Shown: in pieces, positions 1-10,848 of the stretch
Position numbering within the stretch: position 1 is the stretch's first letter
How the letters are laid out: the number at the start of each line of letters is the position of its first letter
Origin: Acestrorhynchus altus
Lineage: Eukaryota > Chordata > Actinopteri > Characiformes > Acestrorhynchidae
Direction: 5' to 3'
DNA length: 64,000 nucleotides
Assembly (NCBI GenBank): GCA_034509495.1
Contig: CM067503.1
Coordinates: forward strand, 3,456,633 to 3,520,632
Made by a program: the position numbers and the translations under genes
Notes under the pieces: model-generated
Databases searched by the model: none
Told to the model about the DNA's origin: nothing
What the model saw: only the letters and a program-made list of their open reading frames with translations

Positions 1-398
1 CCTCTCTCTGATCAGTCAGAGTCTATGCAGGTTGAGCATAAGCCCCGCCCCCTCTCCCTGATCAGTCAGAGTCTGTATGCAGGTTGAGCATAAGCCCCGC
101 CCCCTCTCCCTGATCAGTCAGAGTCTGTATGCAGGTTGAGCATCAGCCCCGCCCCCTCTCTCTCATCAGTCAGAGTCTGTATGCAGGTTGATCATCAGCC
201 CCGCCCCCTCTCTCTGATCAGTCAGAGTCTGTATGCAGGTTGACCATCAGCCCCGCCCCCTCTCTCTGATCAGTCAGAGTCTGTATAATGGTTGAGCATC
301 AGCCCCGCCCCCTCTCTCTGATCAGTCAGAGTCTGTATGCAGGTTGAACATCAGCCCCGCCCCCTCTCTCTGATCAGTCAGAGTCTGTATGCAGGTTG
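1..398. repeat. 52-bp minisatellite, about 7.7 copies
   Basis: Head-to-tail copies of a unit containing ctgatcagtcagagtctg, a gcaggttga stretch and a cagccccgccccctctc stretch. The starts of the gatcagtcagag block recur every 52 bases; the first copy lacks two bases. Copies differ by a few substitutions (for example tgagcat, tgatcat, tgaccat, tgaacat). The array is cut by the window start. The same unit recurs at about 19396-19528. Confidence 0.95.
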
Positions 399-808
399 AA
401 CAGAGCAGTAAACATGCACTGGAAACTCCTTTGGCATTTAAACTGGGATTTACTTTACTGGGAAACGAGTGAATTGTAGCTGTCCTCCCAGCTGAATTAC
501 ACTGCTGAGACCCCCGCAGTTCTATTGGGTACGTCTGTAGTTTATGATGTGGTCCTCATGTCTGTCGGTTATACGATAGTACACGTAACTGCCCACTAAG
601 TGCAGGTCTAAGTGGTAAGACTCAACCTTACTGTGTTGTTGTTCTCGGTCTGCAAACCTGCGTGTGGTTCGTTTGATTCAGGAGGCGTCAGAAGTGAGTT
701 AAAACCGCACTGAAGGATGCTGACCTGCACAGCTGGTCAGATATGTAACGTGTGGTGTGGTCAGTTCTGGCCTTTCTAATGTTTTTTTATGTAACTTGCC
801 TCTTGAAG

Positions 809-928
809 GTGGCTGTGAACTACAAGAGCAACCTCGGAGCGTCTGTCTACGGTGAGCAGTTCGACTTCAACGCTGAGCCTCCTTGGGATCCTAGCTGATA
901 ACAGGAGGGGTCCTTCTGACCTGACTCT
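809..928 (+). promoter_or_regulatory. azin1: azin1 5'-leader exon with C-terminal part of the uCC (PPW stall motif)
   Basis: Seen: a pyrimidine-rich acceptor ends in ttgaag at 808. The open frame that follows (809-895, 29 codons) ends in residues EPPWDPS and a TGA at 896-898, and a strong donor (gtaagt) starts at 929. Known: vertebrate AZIN1 mRNA has a non-AUG (AUU) started upstream conserved coding region whose Pro-Pro-Trp motif pauses ribosomes when polyamines are high; scanning ribosomes then queue behind it and AZIN1 synthesis falls, with eIF5A as sensor. Inference: this exon is that element, since it lies just upstream of azin1 on the same strand with cct-cct-tgg at 878-886. The AUU start should be in an earlier exon, not located here and possibly left of the window. 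Without splicing, an in-frame ATG at 779 would precede it, but the acceptor makes that unlikely. Confidence 0.8.
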
Positions 929-2582
929 GTAAGTCCCCCTTTCAGACCTGCTCTGATTTCCTCTATAATATAACTGATTTAAGGTCGTGTGTATTTTACT
1001 CGGAACCCTTTCGTCCCTCAGCTGTCACTGTGAGGGCAGAATCACACCTTGAGTTCCTTGTGACACGTACGTTTAGAACCCGCAGAACCTACTCTTTATA
1101 ACAGTAGGGATTTTGTTGTGGTGCAGTGAAGCATCTGCGAGTAATTCATTGTGGAAAATCATACTTTTATAAAATGTATAGCTGTTTAAGAAGCTGCTGT
1201 TATTAAAATTCAATATAATGAAGCTGTTTTTATGACCTCAGATGTTGGTCACACTGACACGGAACAAGGAATTTCAAGTTCTGGGCTGCTGTGACAAGCA
1301 GTTTTAGGCAAAATCAGCCAAAAAATTAAGACCGTCTGAATTTTTGAATACGTTTTTTTCACAGTAATAAGCTATATTATAAAATGTCATATTTTTTTGA
1401 TTCTTAACTTATAGACACCAATCTGCAACTTTTTTGTTTAGAAATCAAACAAAAAAAAAAAAAAAATTGGGAATTTTTGATAACTTCATCACTTTCATCA
1501 AGATATTAAACTTCTGAGAGTCTGGAAACATCAAGAAATGACATATTGAAGAAGCCAAAGGACTTCCATAAAGAGATCATCATCTGTCATGTGACTATCT
1601 CATGTAATTACTGTGTTATTACAGAAAAGGGGGCCACAACAGAAACACAGCTTGTGTAACGAGGGCTCAAAGGGTTAAATACCAAGTGATCCTGGTGAAT
1701 TTAGTGGAACCGATTACCATCGTTTCATTCAAAGCTTTTCTTGTAATGGATTCCTCCAAATATTTGATGTGTGAGAGCTCAGAAATCCAGAATCTCAAAC
1801 CCTTTGAATATTTAAACTAGTTTTAATGAATCGTTGAGGCTCGAAATGTCACTTCATTTATAACAAGCATAATACGACCGTTTAATAGAGCTGATATTCT
1901 GTCTCCCGGCACGCACGGGTATGTTGATTTAATTCATACCGCTCTTTTTAAACGTGACTGATGTTTACATTGTAAACGCTGTTTATTTCTCTGTTTATGT
2001 TTTGGGTGCCTTGATGTAACACTTATATATTCAGTGCACAGTAACGTGTTGTTTGTTTACCGAATTTGAGTCGAATATCCGTGTTTTATGATCGTTTAAC
2101 GTGTATTTCATTCTGAAATAGCTGCGTATTTAGGCAGAAATAGACTGTTATGCTAAAATCCAGTGCAGGATTTGATTGAACGTCGTACTTGAACCAGAAA
2201 AACAGTCCATGTCGGGAGTAAAGTGCAGCACAGTTGAGCGATTTGCCTGCTCTTACATGCCTGGATCAGGTGCTGCTTGTGAAGCCCTATATGGTATAGG
2301 TAAGTATATCCGAGCAGGGAAAACCTGAAAAGGCGCGGCTCTCTCGCCCAGCCCAGGTGATGCCTGACATCGCGTTGTGCTCTTGTACATGTTGTTCTGT
2401 CTTCAGACTGTGAAGCAACATTCCTCGGAGGTCTTAACAGGCTGTTCGGAACAATGCTCTGGACTGGGAATGAGTCGAGACGATTTGTACGTCATCGAAC
2501 GTGTAAAGGGCTTAAATATTACAGATGTTCCATTTGAGCAGAGCCCGTAACCGTTCTCCTTTTTGTTCTCCATGTGTTCCAG
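929..2582 (+). other. azin1: azin1 leader intron
   Basis: This is the sequence between the leader exon donor at 929 (gtaagt) and the acceptor at 2581-2582 (tgttccag). It is AT-rich and holds a poly-A run near 1449-1465. I see no coding exon in it. A further non-coding leader exon cannot be excluded. Confidence 0.6.
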
Positions 2583-2639
2583 TGGATATCGCTAGGACCC
2601 GGGAGCTGCGAGGGCTCTGCTAAATAGGTGACCTGCTTT

Positions 2640-2669
2640 ATGCCTGTGCTGTCTCGGGCTCGTGGATGA
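2640..2669 (+). promoter_or_regulatory. azin1: short uORF overlapping the azin1 start codon
   Basis: In the start-codon exon (from 2583) an ATG at 2640 opens a nine-codon frame (MPVLSRARG). Its TGA at 2667-2669 overlaps the next ATG (2666-2668) in the arrangement ATGA. The ATG at 2666 is in frame with azin1 and lies two codons upstream of the ATG at 2672, which matches the mammalian MKG start. A ribosome ending the uORF would stop on top of the main start. Whether the uORF is used cannot be told from sequence. Confidence 0.5.
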
Positions 2670-2671
2670 GG

Positions 2672-5600
2672 ATGAAGGGGACGCTGGATGAATTGCACTA
2701 TGCTGTCGAGCTGCTGGAAGGAGAGGATGCTCTCCGAGATGTTATCGACAAGCACATCTGCGACCAAGCTCTCGTAAGTACCGCAGTGTTGGGTTGATCC
2801 TTCAGCCTTTCATATTTTCCAGCTGTTGGATGTTTTGATTGTCCGTAAAGGTCAGTCCCTCTCGGTGTAGGGGTGTAGCGATATGTGTGTCTTTTCCAAA
2901 CTGTCACGCAAAGTCCCGCGTTTACACAATCACGCGTGCAAGTGATGAGTGAGCCCAGCGTATCTTGCGTGCAACTGTGTGTGAAGCACGTTCCCAGTAA
3001 CAGACCAGGGCGTGTTTTGACAGTGATGGTGATCTGGCCAACTCCGTTTCTCTACAGTGTCACAATACTAGAATCGTCATGGTTAAGAGAGTGTTTCACG
3101 TGATGGCCGCTCTACCATTTAACACTGATATATATTGTGAGCTGAAAGGGAAACCCAGCTCAACAACTCCCATCAGAACCAGTTTAATGGTCATTAGATT
3201 ACAGCTGAACCCAGAACACAGCGTCAAAATAATTGTATTATAATTTATTAATTTGTAAAAGAACAGAAAACAGATATCATAAAAGGTTTTGGAACCCCTC
3301 CCTCAAGCTTAGCTCAAGCTGATCAGTATCACAAATGAGATCCAAAACTGAACGTGTAGCCCTGTGCATGGCCCCGGGCGCAGCTGGGGGGATGAGTGCC
3401 TTGCCCAGCTGGTCAGAACTGGTCTGGAAGAGTTACGGAGAGAAGGACAGGAGTTAGGAGAGGGTGAGGGATGAGTAATGTGAAAGACCACGCAGGTTAA
3501 ACAGTCATATGCACGTCTGTACATTCAGGAAGGATTCAACCCGAGGATCCGGCGCAGGAGAGCAGGCCGGGAGGCACCCGGACAGAGCGGTCAGCACGGG
3601 GCATCTCAGTACAGGGGAAGGAGAAGGAAAGATAGAGGGGTCAGATTTCTAAGATGAATGCTCGTAAATTGCTTGTATCTATGGCTGCATGACATTGCAG
3701 TTGTTTGTTTTCACTGTATTTTTGCGGTGTTCAACAAATACATGATGTCAGTTATCCAGCCTGTAACAGTACTGCATCCCGCGCGTCCACTGTTGGAGTA
3801 AAAATAAACAATACTGTGATAAAATCTGCCTTTAGACAAAGAAGAGTGTTAGGAGTCTTGCCCAAACACTCTTATTGGTGTAGCTCCACATAGTTGCCCC
3901 AGGAACCCCAGTCTTCTACATGGTGTGGTGGCTCGCTGGTGGTATAATCTGTTGCTCCACACCAACCACCATTTTAGAGCTTTGCCTGCTCTCAACACAC
4001 CTGCAGGGGCTGCAGGAGTCGCAGGCGGTGTGTTAAAGCAGGGAAATCTCCAAAATGTGCAGGAGAGGGAGGAGTTCTGCGCCGGGAGTGGGTTTGTGAT
4101 GCAGGACTAATGTATAATCTGCCATATTTTCCCCCAAATCCTTTATTCCTTTACTGATTGTGTTAGAAAAGCTGTCTTTAAAGCACCGGTTGTCCCACAT
4201 TGTGTACAGTTAAATTTTTTAACTCAGATAAAGACGAGACAGAAACGTCCCATCTTGACTTACAGCATATTAAACGTGTCCTGGTTTCTCCTTTAGGCTC
4301 AGAAGAACGCTTTCTTCGTGGCTGATTTGGGAGCCATCATCTGGCAGCAGATCCGATGGAAGTCTCATATGGAACATGTCCGACCTTTCTATACGGTGAA
4401 GTGTAACAGCAGTCCTGTGGTCATCGAGATTATGGCTGTACTGGGAACCGGCTTCATTTGCTCCAGTAAGGTAAATTCACTGCCGGAATGTCTGAGTCTG
4501 GAAGTCACATCTGCTGTGTTACTCAAGCAGTCATGTGTTTGATTCTTGCTCCTGGCTACTTGTGGCCGTTGTGTCCTTCAGTGAGGAAATAGGACAGAAG
4601 ATCTGTTGAGACAGAACAAGACATGTAATGGATGCCAGTGGGAAAGTGCTGGGACAAGGCTCTGCTGACCACCATTATAAGTGTGTTTCGAATCTCTGGT
4701 TTCTCTGATATTTGTTCCATGTGACCGTCCAGTGGTCCTGTAATGGTGACTGCAGTCATGGGGATGGAACCTGCAACATTCGTGTCCCAAACCCCTTTCT
4801 CTAAACTTTGTCCCACTAGAGACTTGAACAGCACTTTCAATCGTCCCCTAAAATAGAATCTGCATTATTCCATATTTATACCTCCTTTATCCTTTCTGCT
4901 GCTTTTAAAACGCTCCAATTCTGTCACTCTCTCTGTTCTTCTCCCCACTGCAGCACGAGCTGGAGCTGGTGAAGAGCTTTGGTGTTCCGTCTCAGGACAT
5001 CATCCTGGGTGGAATGTGCAAGCAGCTCTCTCTCATCAAATACGCTGCCAAACACGGCGTCCAGCTGCTAGTGTGCGACAGTGAGGCTGAGCTGCGGAAG
5101 ATCGCTCGCTGTCACCCCAAATCGAAGTAAGGCTCCAACCACGTTTGCAACCATACAGACCTCCGCTCCGATTGTATTTCTTAAATCAGCATCTCAGTAC
5201 ATACAGCAGCCCTTTCTGTCCCACCATTCCAGCAACGTGCCTCGGCTGCAGCAGGTTGAAGGACTGGTGGAGGGCAGGCCAAGCCATGAATCAGGGCTAT
5301 TTCCATGAATCAAGGTTATATCATCAGTATCCTGTTGATTAGGTACAATTATTAACTGTGTTTCTTTGCATTGTTTGAGGTCTACAGCTCTGGGAAGCTC
5401 CACAGGCCTACGTGGAGGGCAGACAAACCCAGTTAATAATCATATCTAAGCAGAATACTCCATAATATACTCCATGTTCCCGTCATTGGCTCCCTGTAGC
5501 TGCACGATTCAAAACCTTGATGCTGACCTACAAAGCCAAAAACTGACCAGCCCCTTCATACATGATGGCAATGGTCAAAACTCGAGCTGTACCAAGAGCC

Positions 5601-8600
5601 CTTCGAGCTTCAAGTTCAACATGGCTTGACCCACCGTCCCTCAAAACGCCAGGAAAACACATCCAGACCCTTTTCTGTTCTGGCACCAAAATGGTGGAAC
5701 GAACTTCCCCTGAGAGTCCGAACAGCTGAGTCCCTCACTGTCTTCAAACGCAGACTGAAGACTCATCTGATTCAGGAGTATTTTAACTCCATAAAGACAT
5801 TTGTTTCATCAGGATCTCAGCGTGAGGAACCTCTAGATTCTAGCCTCATCTACTAGCGAAGGATATTCCGAGTGAACAGCAAAGCACTTTTGTAAATCGC
5901 TCTGGAAAAGGGCGTCTGATAAATGCCATAAATGTAAATGTAGAATATTGGGTGGAATAGCCCTGATTGTCAACCACAGGCTTTTTTTTAATATAAATGG
6001 TTTATTAAAAAATAATCATATGAATAATCATATCAGATGAATAAACAACGGCGCATTGTATCGGTCTGACGTGACATTGGCTGGTATCAAAGCAGGAACC
6101 CAAATGCGACTCGTGTAGAGGCTGAGTTTCTCATTTTCTGAAGTGCATGTAAACACGCTGATGAGATTACTGGCAAAATCAGATTTCCAGCCGTTATCAG
6201 ATTACTGTCTGCGTGTAAACCCACCCTGTTCTTGTTGTGGATTAGTGTGTAATTGGATGTAAACAATAACAGTAAAGAACAGTGTAAAGGTGGGGATGCG
6301 TTGGTGTAGTTGTGGGCAGTTTCATTTTCACTGATTTAGATGTTTTAATCAAATAAAAACAACAGAATGTCGATTAAAATCCGTGGACGTGTCAAGAAAA
6401 GACAGAGTAACAGCTTCTTTAAAAGAGAACAAAGGTAAGGATTTATTTATACGAGTAAAATTACAAACGCTCCAAACGGTTCTTATGTCCTGGAACACTG
6501 TTCTAAACACCACGTCTGTCCCGTTTTTATAATATTTGAGTTTTTATGCATTTTATTCAGATTTATTCAACGTGTGTGCAAAGCTGATGACCTTGAACAC
6601 ATCTTGGTTTGAATACGAGCCTTTGGAAATTCGCGGCTTTCATAGCAGTATGTTTTGCCTGCCGTTCTGAATGCGGTGTGCTTGTGCTTTAGGCTGCTGC
6701 TGCAGGTGACAACCGCAGGCTGCTGTGAACGGGAGGAGACCGCCATGCCCTTTGGCTGCACGCTGAAGGACTGCAGGCACATGCTGGAGTGCGCTAAGGA
6801 GCTCAGTCTGCACGTGGCTGGGGTCAAGTGAGTCACAACTCTGCAAAAATTGAAATCGAGGCAAATCAAAGTCAGACAGTCCAGCTGCATAATAAGCCTG
6901 GACGGATAAAAATATAAGATTGAAGACTGTGTCTCCTCTGGGGCTGGGCGATTTGATATGATTTGATGCACGATGTGAAAAATACAGTGTGGGGAAAAAA
7001 AAGGACACCCCTTGAAATCCCTCTTTTTTCTTCATGTTTAAACGTACTGAAATCTTATACCCCCCCTTCCACAGTGTGCACATCAGAGTGTGAATGGGAG
7101 TGGAGGGGAGCAGAGTGCAGGGTGAGCTGAGAGCAGGGGAGCAGAAAAAAGCTTTTCCCGTGATTGAAACACAACATTCTTTATAAACTTTAAATAAATC
7201 AACGATATCAGCTCCGATATCGCGCTCTGTTTACGTCAATATACAGAATCACTGTATCAGCCACATTCTGTTCTCAAAAACACAGCATTGTGCTTGTTTA
7301 CAGCGTCGCAATATATCACCATACATTAATTGAACCCCCTCGTTTAGTGAAACATATGTAGGAATAAAATAAGAACATAATATTTCTACATAAAGAGATT
7401 TGGAATCTTTTAATCTGGACAGTCAGCATTATTACAGAGCACGTCTTCAGAACGACAGTCTGTGGGCGAAGCAGTGGGTAAGATATGATATGTCGTTGCA
7501 GGTTCCACATCCCCAGCTGCTGCGCCGAGCCCCAGGCCTTCAGTCACGCCGTGTCAGATGCCCGTTGTGTTTTTGACATGGGGGTGAGTCAACGGAAATG
7601 TATGTTACATAATTATGGAGCTCGAGATACACGAGAGCAACACGGCCAGGTGTTTACTCCTGGTATTTAGACCCGCCCACCTTTGTGTTTAGTGACATAG
7701 AACGAGAACATCCTTCTGATTTATAGCTGCTTAAAGCCCAAATCCTCAAACTCTTAAAGGCCAGACTGATACTGACCTGTCCAGCGGTCCAGTGGTGTCA
7801 GTCTGCCTCAGTCGAAGTGGATCAGCGACCCTCCTGAATTTAATTTAATCCACGATGATTTCAGCATTTAGGAAAACTCTGAATTTGTATTATTACATAT
7901 TAAATACTTTATTGTTTGTATTTTTTATAAGAATAATCATCAAAATCACTTCCAGGAACAGCAGGTGGCGCTGTTTTACTTGGTACCTAATTATTTCCTT
8001 GTTCTGTGCTCTCCATGCATGGACTTAATATTTATTCATGTATTTTATTTATTAATGGTTTTTAATAAAAGTACGTTTTGAAGGAAGTTGTAGAAAATTG
8101 TAGATCTTCTCTTTGGACGACCTGAAGCCACCGTTCTCTTATTAATGTCCAGACGCAGCAGCTTTTAAGCATGGTGCTGGTAGGGTTTCCAAGTTTCTTG
8201 TTAAAAGGGGGTGTGGTCTTCTAAAGGATGGATGGATGGATGGATGGATGGATGGTCTTCTAAAGTAAGCTCATGAAATGTCAATGTATTTTGGAAGCTT
8301 ATGATGTGTTTGCATGTTGATCAACTCAGGAGGAGCTTGGCTTCGTCATGAACATCCTTGACGTTGGTGGAGGCTTTGATGGAACAGAAGCTCAGTTGGA
8401 AAAGGTAATGTGGACTCGACACAACACACCTCCCTAAAGTCTCCTCGTTTAGAAGGTGCACTGTTAAGAGCTGGTGTACTCGCTGGCTGGCTGATACGTA
8501 TCTGATGTGTGGAATTGTTCTCTGAAACAGGTGAACAGGGCATTGAAGCCCATGCTGGATGCGTACTTTCCCCCATCGACGGGTGTCTCGGTCATCGCGG

Positions 8601-10848
8601 AACCTGGAGCGTACTACGTCTCTGCTGCTTTCTCACTGGCTGTGAGCATCATCTCAAAGAAAACGGCGGCTCGGGATTCCCCACATGGTGAGCCCTGGAC
8701 CATTTCCATACCACGTCTACAACCAAACGCTAAAATGTGACGTCCCTACAGAGGAAGGATTAAGGCATGTGTGTTGTGCTCCTCAGATGAGGTGTCTGCA
8801 AACGACGAGCCAGAGTTTCTGTACTACATCAACGATGGCGTTTTCGGGTCGTTTGCCTATAAACTGCTGGACGAATCTGTCCCCGCACCGTCTCTGCACA
8901 AGGTAAAGATGTAAAACTGCTCCAGATCACAGACGTTCATGAAGGGTTGTATATCTCGATGTGTCGGGTTTTAAAGCACAAACAGAAGTTTTCATTAAAA
9001 AAAATAACTTTAAAAAATAAATGTTAAAGCAGAAGGTTAGGCCACACCCACACTCCGTTTGGAGGTGGAGCTGTGTGATTGTACAGGACAGCAGAGGATA
9101 AGAAGTCTCGGTATAAACGAGTGAGACGAGAGCGACGGCTCGATCACACGGTCGCCTCCTTAAAGAGGTAATAAGTAGCTGGACCTCCGATGCCGTATAA
9201 CAGGAAGACGGCCAACCTCATAACCACTTACAGTAATAATGGAATTGTCCGCTCACAGTGGACAGTTTGTCAATATGGCTTAACTGTGCCACGTCTGCGT
9301 CCACACCAGGTATGAATCAGCCCGTACGCACCGTCCAACTCGGCCCTCTTCTGCGGTTTTGTCCTCACTCACAGTAGGTATGATCGTTTGGTCCAGGCTT
9401 GCGATCTGCGTCATGGATCTTGATGCCCTGTCCCGGGAAAACGCTCCTTTTCGCCACACTGATTTTTTTAAATCGCTCACATCGGACAAACCATCATGCA
9501 CCACCCGATTTACTCTGCTTGACCAATTGTGCACGTGCTTGGCACAAATGGGAGCTTCTTATACAGCCATGTCTCTTTCACAGAGTGAAGAAGACACGCA
9601 GGACAAACATGTTTCTTTGTCATTTTTAATTATTGAAAAAAATAAAATCGGAATTGGACAAAATCAGAATCTGAACATAAGACAAATACACCGTCACATC
9701 CATAAAAGTGTAAGTTTAAGGCTTTCAGAGGTTCTCTGAACTAACTCAATCTTTTTCTGTCTGTGTCAGAAGAAACCACGCCAGGCTCCTGGCTGATGAT
9801 GGTCTCTGCTGTTGTTTTGCTGTAGGAGAAGTCCTTGGAAGAGCCTCTGTTCTCCAGCAGTCTGTGGGGGCCCTCTAGTGACGGTCTGGATCAGGTGGTG
9901 GAGTCCTGTCTGCTCCCGGAGCTCAGCGTGGGGGACTGGCTGGTGTTTAACAACGCCGGAGCGAACAGCCTCGGAGCCACGGGCGCCCACGCAGACGACC
10001 CCAAACCCCCCGTTCACTACGTCATCTCTGCCGGGGACTGGTACGCATGTTCGTTTAGCAGCAGATCAAATAAACGCTGTTTCTGTATTTGGAACAGTTC
10101 TGAAGCCAAACAGATTCACGTAGTATTCTCATCCCTGGTCCTGGAGGTGGAGGTCTCTCTGATCCCACTCTGTCCTGCTCCCTCACACACAAAAATTTAA
10201 ATGTGGCGTATCTGCCTTTCTGAAGACGTCCCACGGCTGAGGCAGACTGTCTGTCCACAGGCTCCACCATCACTGGAGCTCCATTACAATGATTGGTTGC
10301 TTCACCGAACTTTAGAACGAGTTTCACATCAGATGTTGTTGTAAAGGGACCTGCGTGAATGCAGACTTCTCCCTGGAGGCCCAGAATGGGCAGGGCAGGG
10401 TGCCTCTAGGACCCTTTCACATGGTGCTACGTCAGGCTCACCAAAAACCTTGTATCTCCATTTTTTGCTGGTTTTCACTTTTTGACCTAAACTATCAGTT
10501 TGTTGATGAAATGACGTGGAATCAAATCTTTACACACTGACGTCCAGTGAAAGTTACAATGTTCTTCTTGTGTAAACTCGGGTTTCTGGGACAGCGACGA
10601 TTTTCATCTGAATAAAAAATAAATTCGATATTTTCAGGCAAAGCTTAATTTTGCCTTCTGACATGAATGAACTGTGTTCGTATTGACACGTATGTCCTGT
10701 GATATTCCAGCGTTCACGTGTGTTTATGTCTCATTGCGGCAGGTACGAGATTCAGACTTGCGGCATCAGGCTGGACACCACCATGAAGAACTTCTCGCTG
10801 GTCCAGCAGCCCAGCCTGACCGAAACCTCCATCTCCACTCCAGCTTAG
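2672..10848 (+). CDS. azin1: antizyme inhibitor 1, ten coding exons, complete (444 aa)
   Basis: Exons: 2672-2773, 4297-4470, 4954-5126, 6693-6827, 7502-7583, 8330-8404, 8531-8687, 8787-8902, 9826-10040, 10743-10848; every junction is GT-AG and in phase. The product is a catalytically dead ornithine decarboxylase homologue that binds antizyme more tightly than ODC does, freeing ODC and raising polyamine synthesis and uptake. The ODC-like barrel keeps PFYTVKCN with Lys69, but ODC Asp88 is Ile, the phosphate-site motif EPGRYY reads EPGAYY, and ODC Cys-Asp at 360-361 reads Cys-Leu (VESCLLPE, as in human AZIN1). The antizyme-binding region falls near residues 113-141. Human AZIN1 has 448 residues. 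I chose the ATG at 2672 because MKG matches mammals; an in-frame ATG at 2666 would add MR. AZIN1 rather than AZIN2 is supported by sequence and by klf10/ubr5 next door; the a or b teleost copy cannot be decided. Confidence 0.95.
5476..5942 (+). mobile_element. 3' end of an L2-like non-LTR retrotransposon in azin1 intron 3
   Basis: Conceptual translation gives the typical end of fish L2/CR1-like reverse transcriptase ORFs: a HWLP-like VIGSL segment, a TYKA-like segment near 5530, then APKWWNELPLRVRTAESL followed by FKRRLKTHLI around 5690-5775. Frames are broken by stops and shifts, so it is dead. The 3' tail (aatcgctctgg, then gcgtctgataaatgcc and repeated aaatgta) is a common fish LINE tail. 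A second tail copy lies near 39096-39205. Confidence 0.75.
8226..8254. repeat. (GGAT)n microsatellite
   Basis: About seven uninterrupted gatg/ggat units in azin1 intron 5, 76 bases before the exon at 8330. Confidence 0.95.

Noticed and set aside
1..398. CRISPR array or engineered repeat system
   Set aside because: Units abut with no unique spacers of constant length, the genome is a vertebrate, and there are no cas-like genes. It is a minisatellite.
809..898. Last coding exon of a gene upstream of azin1 (such as a V-ATPase subunit gene)
   Set aside because: The peptide does not resemble the C-terminus of the expected neighbours, it is followed at once by a strong donor rather than a 3'UTR, and EPPWDPS-stop fits the azin1 uCC.
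2672..10848. Active ornithine decarboxylase gene
   Set aside because: Asp88, the EPGRYY arginine and Asp361 of ODC are all replaced, and VESCLLPE matches antizyme inhibitor.
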